Positions 1-7,059 of a stretch of 51,564 bases of DNA are shown here, piece by piece. Below the pieces are notes generated by a model, which did not search any database, had not been told where the DNA came from, and saw only the letters and a program-made list of their open reading frames with translations. Every line of letters begins with the position of its first letter. The first letter of the stretch is position 1. This DNA comes from Rachicladosporium sp. CCFEE 5018 (lineage: Eukaryota > Ascomycota > Dothideomycetes > Cladosporiales > Cladosporiaceae). The DNA lies in contig KZ111153.1 of the NCBI GenBank assembly GCA_002077045.2, positions 129,138-180,701 on the forward strand, given 5' to 3'. The position numbers and the translations under genes are program-made.

Positions 1-409
1 TGTGCTGCAGTCGCTGAACCCTCCACTGCAGTCCATCCTGTAAAGGCGGTCTGGTGGTATCGGCGATGACGGGATGCTGATCGGACGGAGATGCAGGCGA
101 TGTCGGTTCAATCGCACGTGTATGCGTGTTCTGAAACCAAGGAAGGGGTCTCGGTGGAATACCTGGCGTAGTCTGATCGGGGGCGGAGTCCGTCAGCGCG
201 GGAAATGGCACGCCCTTGCGTGGAATGCTGCGTATGGTCGGAATTGATCGACTCGCAGTTGGGAAATCCTGTGTCCCTGCTGCTAAGGGGGAAAGTGGAG
301 TGGTTGCAGTCGCTTTGCTGCTCGAGGCTTTCGTACGTGCTCCTGTTTTCGTTGCAGGTGTTGTCGGCTTAGGATCTAGACTCGTCACTAGAGGCGAGCT
401 TATGCCCAT
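1..409 (-). CDS. Hypothetical Pro/Ser/Thr-rich protein, 5' part (copy A, cut by window edge)
   Basis: Not recognised. The frame opens at ATG 409 (start MGISSPLV) and runs off the left edge. It is low-complexity, rich in Pro, Ser, Thr and Ala, with basic patches. A pyrimidine-rich splice acceptor ends at 470 and the frame is open from 469 down to the ATG, so an upstream exon may exist and 409 may not be the true start. The copy B counterpart (29210-29996) keeps the same frame. That copy also shows that a different frame looks coding further downstream, with an acceptor-like TTTACAG near the switch, so at least one more intron is likely. Function unknown. Confidence 0.5.
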   Translation of the reverse strand, partial: MGISSPLVTSLDPKPTTPATKTGARTKASSSKATATTPLSPLAAGTQDFPTASRSIPTIRSIPRKGVPFPALTDSAPDQTTPGIPPRPLPWFQNTHTRAIEPTSPASPSDQHPVIADTTRPPLQDGLQWRVQRLQH

Positions 410-816
410 CGCATGAGCGCGGCAGACATTGAAATGGTATTGTCGACTTCTGTGGACGTTGATTTGTAGCTGTGAAGAAGAAATGCCCACCAGGAGCGGG
501 GCTAGGAAGAGAACGAAGGTAAGAAAGTGATGCGAGGAATGATGCCCAGCATGCAGTCCTGCGAGATAGGGGCCGGAAGTGAGACTGTCGAAGGAGTAGA
601 TAAGGTGTGTGATATGTAGAAGACAGGATGAGAGGGTGTTCCGAAGATATCCGTGAAGGTGTTCAGATGTCAACAGAAGTCGCGCTTGCGCCCTTCTTGC
701 CATACTTGACCGCGAAGGCTTCCATCATGCAGTCGCAGCCCCAACATCGACGATTCGAGACTTCATGCTCACTTCATCTGTAGAGTGGTCGCGTCGGACT
801 GTGTCCGTTCAGACAC
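410..816. other. Intergenic region or 5' exon/intron of the left-edge gene
   Basis: About 407 bp without a clear gene, between the left-edge gene and the amidase gene, which are both on the minus strand. It holds a probable splice acceptor (ending at 470, minus strand). The 1-nt indel between copies falls just upstream of that acceptor, as expected for intron sequence. A minus-strand frame with one hydrophobic stretch is open in copy B (29956-30360) but stops after 13 codons in copy A, so I do not call it a gene. Confidence 0.4.
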
Positions 817-1704
817 TCAGTTTCCCACCTTCGCTTCACTCACATCCGGATACACATCAAACCTCCTCTGCGTGTAGATGGGAATGCCCTTCCTCACCTC
901 CTCGATCCTGTCACCGTTCAGGTCGGCATACGCAATGCCCTCCTTCTCGTCCAGTTCCGTCATCACAAGCGCATTCGGGTCCACGATCATGCTGTGGCCC
1001 CATGCGTTGTAGTCTGCGTCTATGTCTCTGGCTGGACTACACAGCGCAACATATGACTGGTTATCGACTGCTCTCGCGCGTGCTTGCAGGGCCCAGTGCA
1101 GTTCTCCGGTCGTCAGATTGAATGCGCCTGGGTACACCAGCAGGAACGCACCCTTCCTGGCGGCAACCATGGCGAGCTCAGGGAAACGGACATCATAGCA
1201 GATGGCAATCCCAATCTTGCCATAGCCCGGCAGATCCACGACTGTGATCTGATTGCCTGGACTCAGTACCTCGCTCTCCTTGAACTTGATCTTCCCAGGT
1301 ATGTCGATGTCAAACAAGTGCACTTTGCGATGCGTAGCCAGCAGCTTACCCTCCGGATCGAAGGTGAGGTTCGTGTTGTAGTACTTGTCCTCCTTCTTGC
1401 CGTACTCAGGTATACTGCCGCCGACGAGGAAACATCTTGCTTCCCTTGCTAGCTTGCTGAGGGCATGGAAGCTCGGCGACTTCTCTTCGCTTGGTGGTGA
1501 TGGCTGGAGCTCTTCGGCATACTTAGGGAAGTACTTGGTACCGTAAGGCGAGTTGAAGCATTCGGGGAGGACTACCAGATTGGCGCCTTTCGAGGTAGCT
1601 TCCAGTACTTTGGTCCGGGCGTGGGCAAGATTGGCTGCTTTGTCGGCGCCTGTCGCGAGTTGGACTAGAGCGAGCTTCAGGGGCTTTTGGAGTAGCTTCG
1701 CCAT
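817..1704 (-). CDS. Omega-amidase / Nit2-like nitrilase-family hydrolase (copy A)
   Basis: Single-exon gene, 295 aa, full length for the Nit2/yeast Nit3 branch of the carbon-nitrogen hydrolase superfamily. The catalytic triad is visible: Glu48 in LPECFNSPYG, Lys127 in HRKVHLFDID and Cys169 in ICYDVRFPE. The family hydrolyses alpha-ketoglutaramate and alpha-ketosuccinamate, the keto-acid products of glutamine and asparagine transamination, usually in cytosol and/or mitochondria. The ATG at 1704 starts MAKLLQKPLK, placing the first beta strand (LALVQLA) at the usual distance. No targeting peptide is obvious. About six residues differ from copy B, all outside the triad. A TATATA-like stretch lies about 65 bp upstream of the ATG. 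Confidence 0.93.
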   Translation of the reverse strand: MAKLLQKPLKLALVQLATGADKAANLAHARTKVLEATSKGANLVVLPECFNSPYGTKYFPKYAEELQPSPPSEEKSPSFHALSKLAREARCFLVGGSIPEYGKKEDKYYNTNLTFDPEGKLLATHRKVHLFDIDIPGKIKFKESEVLSPGNQITVVDLPGYGKIGIAICYDVRFPELAMVAARKGAFLLVYPGAFNLTTGELHWALQARARAVDNQSYVALCSPARDIDADYNAWGHSMIVDPNALVMTELDEKEGIAYADLNGDRIEEVRKGIPIYTQRRFDVYPDVSEAKVGN

Positions 1705-2018
1705 GGTGTTAAGCTATGTCGCATCACAATCGTAGCAGCATTCTCAAATTGTCTTTCATAGGTCTGTGTATATAGCTATCTCGACGGGCAATCAACTGCG
1801 AAGCATTCGGACTTCACCCCCCGCTCTTCAACATCGGCCACACTCTTCCGAACTCACTACATGCAACTCTTAGACATTACTAAACACCACATCCAACGAT
1901 CGCAATTGTCCTCATTGCTGCTCGCAAAACGACAAAGACAGGATTCTATCACACAGACCGAGGGTCGCTTACACTGGGACCGTGTCGAGCCACCCTCTTG
2001 ATTTGGCACGGCAACCTC
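1705..2018. other. Intergenic, probable amidase promoter
   Basis: 314 bp between the amidase start and the 3' end of the degenerate 2EXR-like gene. It has a TGTATATAGC element at about 1765-1775 that could serve as a TATA box for the minus-strand amidase gene. No coding potential is seen. Confidence 0.4.
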
Positions 2019-2781
2019 TCAACCCCGACTGTCCTCCAGCATGAAGACATCGCCCTCATCCGAAGGATCAGGCTCTTTTCTCCCTCCCCAATACATTCCG
2101 GTGCAGTACTGCACGCGCCGATCATGCTCGAGCCACTTCAAATATTCCGTCAAGCCCGCAAGCATATCCTTTTCACTAACACATCCGATGGTATCCGTTT
2201 TCTTCGAGTAATGCGAATTCGCAAATCGCATCCCCTGAAATGCTTTCGCCATCGGTCGGGTTCCCAGCCATTGGTGTCTTTAGTTTTTTTGCGATTCACG
2301 GCTTCTGAGATCACGAGCGTTGTTCGGCAAAATGAGAGATGGACCAGCCAATGTAAAGTCGATGTAAGCGTGCGATGAGTCTACCCAGTGCTGTGGGATT
2401 ATTAACATCGTAGGTCTTCAAGTCAATGTCTCCTATGATCGTCTTTCTTGGGTTGGTCGTCGCTGGCGCGCGCCAGTGTGCGCCGGGTTCAGGTATGATG
2501 CTCTCCCCAAGCCAGAACCTGTGAGTACGCCAGAACTTGTCGTCGGTCGTCTGCCAGCGAGAGAGACACTCATCATGTGTCTGGCGGCAGGCTAGTATCA
2601 GATTGAGGGATGGTCGCTTGCTCTAGCCTTCGGAGAGATCGATCATCGAGTCGGCGGCTTCATCATCGGCAAAGTAAAAGTCGTACACGTTGTTGCGTAG
2701 CTCTGGGATCAGGTCGGCGAAGCGAAAGTGTGCATGCGACGCTACGTCGCCTGGGACTTCACTATCTGTTCACGATGCCTT
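2019..2781 (-). pseudogene. Degenerate 2EXR/F-box-like family gene (copy A)
   Basis: Minus-strand relic of the same family as the genes at 3037-4032, 18043-18834 and 19309-20085. Conserved pieces read in order: FRFADLIPELR (N-terminal motif), RPSLNLILACRQTHDE, KFWRTHRFWL, IIGDIDLKTYD, LGRLIARLHRLYIGW, VISEAVDRKKTKD, and the C-terminal GDVFMLEDSRG. Lesions in this copy: the start ATG reads AAG at 2779-2781, an early Ser codon is TGA, a TAG sits before SKRPSLN near 2625, and a frameshift follows YIGWSIS. The frameshift is shared with copy B; the other three are specific to copy A. Function of the family is unknown; the N-terminal motif resembles F-box/2EXR sequences. Confidence 0.8.
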
Positions 2782-3036
2782 GGGCCGCTCTGCGGATCCC
2801 ATCGTCGTGACTGATAGCGACCTAGTGGAGATCGAGGACATGGATGACTGAACGCGCGCGCGTCGCCTATTGTTTGCTACCTACTTGCACCGCCGACAGG
2901 GAATACCTAGTTCGCTCACCCGACATGTGGTGTCGCGCCGCTCACTGTTACCTCTCTGTCGTGCATACGATACGCTTTCATGTGTCATGCTGTGTTCGAG
3001 CATCTGTGCCCCGAATGGCAACGAGAGCGCAACGAA

Positions 3037-4032
3037 TCAATGAAGCTCTTGTGGAACATCACTCCCCGAGACGGTCGGGTCACTCAAGCCCTCGAGAGGT
3101 ACCATTGTCCGATATTCACCAACTCCATACACCATTGGGTTACGGTCCAGGATCTTTAGGATCCGTCGAGACTGCCGTTGTGATTTTCGTGGACTGCCCT
3201 CCAGTATGAAGTTACCGCTTTCCTCCACGTCATGGAAAGTCTCTACCGACCGAGGCGTAAGCAAGCTCCCGAAAGAACCATAAGCGCAGGTCACACCACA
3301 CATCTCTGACGATCGCTCCTGAGACTCATCCCTTAGGAACTTCGTCAAGCTCTGCAGCATACCCTGCTCGCTAACTCTCCCGACCTGCTCACTCCCCGTG
3401 CTGTAGTCGCTATCGGCGTCGCCAGTCAATCCGGAACGATCGTACAGCTTCGAATCTGAGCTCTGCTTAGCGCCCTCCTGATCGAGTGCCTCCCATGCCA
3501 CGAGCGTTGTCTGGCACTGACCTGGGCTGTAGCCTAGCTGCAGGCGATTGACAAAGCGCCCAAGTGTCGTGACGTTACTGATCTCGAAGCTGTCGGACTC
3601 GAAGTCGCCGAGGATCGTGTGCTGAGTCCGTGGCTCAGGCTGGACATAATTCTCCTGAAAAGTAGCTTCGCCATCATCGGGGAAAGACCAGTACGGCTCG
3701 CAGGTGAAAGACGTCGGATCGGGCCAGAGAGTCGGCCTGAGCCAGAACTCGTGATCCTGCCCAAAGTTGGCCTCGGCGAGCTTGTAGCGCGACAAGCTCT
3801 CGTCGTGGGCTTGGCGACAGACGAGCGTGAGTGACAGCAAAGGCCGCTTCTCAGCAATAGAAGCGAGATCAATCAGGCTTCCCTTGGTGTCTCCATCGGC
3901 GAAGTAGAAGTCGTAGACGTAGTCGCGCAACTCAGGGAGTAGATAACCAAAGCGGAAGAGGACGTCTTGCAGGGGGTCCGGCGCTGTTGAAGTAGTCGAG
4001 AACCTGGGAAGGGAGGCAGCGTTGAAAGCCAT
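3037..4032 (-). CDS. 2EXR/F-box-like family protein (copy A)
   Basis: 331-aa open frame starting MAFNAASLPRF. Near residue 27 it has FRFGYLLPELRDYVYDFYF, the family N-terminal motif; then LVCRQAHDESLSRYKLAE, a FWL segment, ILGDFESDSFEISNVTTLG, LGYSPGQCQTTLVAWEAL and GNFILEGSP, matching the relatives at 18043 and 19309 in the same order. It extends about 50 residues beyond the family's usual end (GxxFMxEGSxG), so the stop may have been lost. The middle carries an acidic Ser/Asp-rich insertion. Function is unknown. Resemblance to F-box/2EXR motifs suggests a protein-interaction role, which is inference. Copy B has three indels here, so the locus is under weak constraint. Confidence 0.65.
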   Translation of the reverse strand: MAFNAASLPRFSTTSTAPDPLQDVLFRFGYLLPELRDYVYDFYFADGDTKGSLIDLASIAEKRPLLSLTLVCRQAHDESLSRYKLAEANFGQDHEFWLRPTLWPDPTSFTCEPYWSFPDDGEATFQENYVQPEPRTQHTILGDFESDSFEISNVTTLGRFVNRLQLGYSPGQCQTTLVAWEALDQEGAKQSSDSKLYDRSGLTGDADSDYSTGSEQVGRVSEQGMLQSLTKFLRDESQERSSEMCGVTCAYGSFGSLLTPRSVETFHDVEESGNFILEGSPRKSQRQSRRILKILDRNPMVYGVGEYRTMVPLEGLSDPTVSGSDVPQELH

Positions 4033-4190
4033 AACAGTTGACGTTCATGTTTCGAGTCTGCAGAATTAATATGATGGAAGTATCGACTTACAGCGTACGG
4101 CGTGGTCGAGCGGTGCAAATGTTTGCTACCTCTGTGCGACGTGCTGGATCCGTCGCATTGCACATCATCTCGCTCGGTAGAGGTCGTTAT

Positions 4191-4421
4191 CTAGCACCTT
4201 GTCCTACGTGTGACTGTACGCCTTGCCAGTAAGTTCTTGACGTAGTTGTTTGACCGACAAAGTACAGCGAGTGCGACGTCGATGGGTCCTCCATCGGGCG
4301 CGCTATCCTCGTAGTAGAAGTCGTGAATTCATTCGCGTAGCTCCGATGGAAGCTCTGCGAAGCGGCATGGCGTGATGCGCAAAGCCAGCGGCTTCCATGG
4401 CACGGAATGTGCACGTTTCAT
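4191..4421 (-). pseudogene. Fragment of a 2EXR/F-box-like gene (copy A)
   Basis: Minus-strand fragment that preserves only the N-terminal family motif: PCRFAELPSELRE, then a TGA stop where copy B has Cys, then IHDFYYEDSAPDGGPIDV. Nothing of the central or C-terminal family regions follows. It starts MKRAHSVPWKP. It is a decayed remnant adjacent to the intact relative at 3037-4032, consistent with local tandem duplication of this family. Confidence 0.7.
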
Positions 4422-4858
4422 ACCTACTGAAGCACCCAAATCCCTTACATACGGTCGATTCCGCTTGAGGCAGCAGCGTCGGCCGTGGTGGATATGAGAT
4501 GCAAAAGGTGAGGTTTACTTACAACGATTGCCGCAGCACTTACCGACGTGGTACAACCTACCCGCAGGCAGTTGCACTCTTCACTGTGGCTTCCCTTCCG
4601 CCACCGCCGCATTGTGTTCACTGACGTCGTAAGTCGCAAAAAGTCGCTTACTGTGAAGCAGACCAGCCAGACTGTGTGACCCCGCCGCTTGTGTTCAGGT
4701 AGTAGTAGGAAGGAGAGTTGAGAGGTGAGGTGACGTTCGGGAAGCAGTGACGTCGACGCGTCTCGACGCGTCTTCCAAGATGCCATTGGATCGCTTCTTG
4801 TACAATTGGTCGGCGGAATCAAGCATTTGAACTCAGTCCCTACGATCATACTGGAGTG
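4422..4858. other. Intergenic, upstream of SFR1
   Basis: 437 bp between the 2EXR fragment and SFR1. It contains an inverted GTCGACGCG/CGACGCGTC cluster near 4750-4770. A 186-codon minus-strand open frame crosses it, but it overlaps SFR1 and lacks any recognisable domain. No gene is called. Confidence 0.4.
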
Positions 4859-5775
4859 ATGTCGTCGCCAGCACCAGCGAAGCGTCGCAAGTTCAATAAG
4901 CCTTTCGTGTCGCCGTTCAAGCACGCAAAGGACTCCAGCAGGGTCCCACTTCAGCCCACCCCGAATGCGGCGAACAGGCCATATACCCCAAGCACCCTCG
5001 CCCACACTATCTCTTATGCCGCAGATCCCGTCGCTGAGGTCAAGACTACACCGTGCACTACTGTCGCTACACCAGCTCGACCTCCAGCAACACGCCCCGC
5101 AGCCCGTTCAACCCCCTCCTTCACAAACAAACGCACCGACCCCGCAGAACTCGCCCTGCAGAAATCACTCACAACCCTCGAACTCCGCATCAAAACTATC
5201 CGCACCGACATCGACACCTTCACCACCGCCGCCACATACCTCGCCACCCCCGACACCGAGCTCGAAGACCTAACGCTCAAATGGCGACTCGCGTCCCAAG
5301 CCGCAGCAGAACAACTATTTGGCAGCGTCAAGGAGCGCGTACAGAAGATGGGAGGTGTGGAGGCCTGGCGGGAGAGTGAGAAAGGGAGGTTTGAACGGGC
5401 GAATGGGCTGGGGGAGTGGAAGGAGGAGGTGCCAGAGGATGATGATGGGGATTGTGAGTTTGATAGTCAGGGGGAGGAGTTGCCTGAGGAGGAGGTTGAG
5501 TGGCGGAAGAGGGAGAAACGGCGGTGTAGGAGGGAGAGGGAGGATGCTGCGGATGTTGATGAGGGGTGTCATGATGATGGTGGGGGAGAGGGAAGGAAGG
5601 AGGTGTGGATGGAGGGCGGTGGGGATGATGATGTGAGTCCTGTTGCTGAATGCTGACTTGGAAGTGTGTGCTGACGCGTCTATAGTCATTCACGATGGAC
5701 ATGATGCTTCGCACGCTTAACGTAGAGCTGGATGTGATCGGCTACGACAAGGAAGGGCAAAGATGGGTGACTTGA
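4859..5775 (+). CDS. Swi5-dependent recombination mediator Sfr1 (copy A)
   Basis: Two exons: 4859-5632 and 5686-5775, giving 287 aa. The 53-nt intron has GTGAGT, a GCTGAC branch site and TATAG. The start MSSPAPAKRRKFNKPFVSPF is the Sfr1-type basic KRRKFxxPF motif. A disordered Pro/Thr region follows, then a coiled-coil core (LQKSLTTLELRI, LEDLTLKWRLASQAA, MGGVEAW), an acidic/basic low-complexity stretch and the exon-2 tail FTMDMMLRTLNVEL...GYDKEGQRWV typical of the family C-terminus. Sfr1 pairs with Swi5 to stimulate Rad51/Dmc1 strand exchange in the nucleus. A few residues differ from copy B. Without splicing, the frame would end in an unrelated VSPVAEC tail and lose the conserved C-terminus. 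Confidence 0.88.
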
Positions 5776-6224
5776 CGACGTCCGAAGTTCACCGCTAGCT
5801 GCTAACGAAAAGACGGCAATTTATGGCTAGAAAGGGAATTGGTGGTCCACGAAATCTTGCTGATGAGAGTATGTAGCTACGACTGTACGAGAATTCTAGA
5901 TACCCAACGTGGCAGATAAGACACCCATCGCAATCTGCAAAACGTCGATCGTTGTCCTGCTCACCTCGAGAACATCAGTACCCAAGGCTTTGCTTAGCAA
6001 GCCAGGAACACTGAATCTCCTGCAGACGCGACCATGCAGGTCCGACCGGACTCACGGAATGATAGTAGCATGACACTGCCAAAGCAAGCACTGCGGGGTA
6101 AGCAGGACGATCGGAAAGGCCAGGCGAGACTTACAGATACTGTGTATATGTGGAGAGCCAACGAGTTCCGAGCGCAAGTCCAAGGTCGTGCGCACGACTC
6201 GACAACAGCCAGCAAGCGGTCACG
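5776..6224. other. Intergenic, upstream of SET gene; raised divergence
   Basis: 449 bp without a gene. The first 250 bp match copy B closely. From about 5900 on, substitutions and small indels become frequent, the start of the highly diverged block that includes the SET gene. No regulatory element is recognised. Confidence 0.4.
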
Positions 6225-6890
6225 ATGCCAGACCCAAATCCTACCAACGACGCCAAAGATCCGTCCGACGCATCCACTCGAGTCTCGAAGCCTCTGTTCC
6301 CAATCACCACACCTGGCCTCGACAGTTTCTTAGCATACAAGTACGATCCGGCCTCGGACTCCCACAGCCTCACAGCAACCCACGACCTTCCACCCGACAC
6401 CCACATCGCCTACATCACAACCCACACTCCCTCTCCCACGCCGCTCTACTCCACCATCCAAACTTCCCGCACAACACACATCGAGCTGAACTCTCCATTA
6501 CTATATCTGAACCACTCCTGCTCCCCAACCGCTTCGATCCACATCTTCTCTCCCGACGCTGGGGCTCGAGTATACCCTTCCACTCTGCCACGCGGCTTTG
6601 AGCCTGGTCTCAACGCCCCTGCGTCAGTAAAGCCAGGCGAGCACGGCATAGCGGGCGAAGTCAGGGTTGGCGAGAAGGGTGTCAGGAAGGGAGAGAGCGT
6701 CACGTTCTTCTACCCTTGTACGGAGTGGAGTATGGGGAGGGGCTTTGAGTGTAGGTGTGGCGAGGAGAGGTGTTTGGGATGGATTGAAGGGGCGAAAGGG
6801 TTGAGGAGGGAGGAGATGGGAGGGAAGGGGGAGGTGGCGAGTTGGATTCGGGAGGGAATGCGGGAGCGAGATGATAGAGGGGAAAAGTGA
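6225..6890 (+). CDS. Small SET-domain protein (copy A)
   Basis: Single exon, 221 aa, starting MPDPNPTND. Two SET hallmarks are present: LNHSCSPTA (residues about 102-110, the NHxC element of the AdoMet/lysine pocket) and a FYPCTEWSMGRGFECRCG segment followed by CLGWIEGAKGL, a post-SET-like cysteine cluster (CxCxxxxC). The N-terminal part of a classical SET domain is short, as in fungal short SET proteins of unknown target. A lysine methyltransferase role is plausible; substrate unknown. The protein differs from copy B at about a quarter of positions, while flanking genes differ by 1-3%. The motif residues are conserved between copies. Confidence 0.8.
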   Translation: MPDPNPTNDAKDPSDASTRVSKPLFPITTPGLDSFLAYKYDPASDSHSLTATHDLPPDTHIAYITTHTPSPTPLYSTIQTSRTTHIELNSPLLYLNHSCSPTASIHIFSPDAGARVYPSTLPRGFEPGLNAPASVKPGEHGIAGEVRVGEKGVRKGESVTFFYPCTEWSMGRGFECRCGEERCLGWIEGAKGLRREEMGGKGEVASWIREGMRERDDRGEK

Positions 6891-7059
6891 GAGTAACATA
6901 GGGTGTGGAAAGTCACTCAGACCTTCCAAAAGCTTTTGCAGCGATGAATCTATGCTCTACAGCCTATATCCCAAGCGCCAAAACGCCTCGCTACCGCTCC
7001 TTGTGCTACAACGCCTGCCCAATGCCTGGTAATACACCACAGTCCCAAAATGCCTCGAC

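Noticed and set aside
3990..4110. Perfect-looking GTAAGT...CTGCAG intron upstream of the 2EXR-like gene
   Set aside because: It would be only 34 nt, shorter than fungal introns (other introns here are 50 nt or more), and no convincing upstream exon exists.
5014..5714. Several His/Pro-rich and Gly/Arg-rich frames overlapping SFR1
   Set aside because: Composition follows from the low-complexity SFR1 coding sequence; the spliced SFR1 model explains the region.
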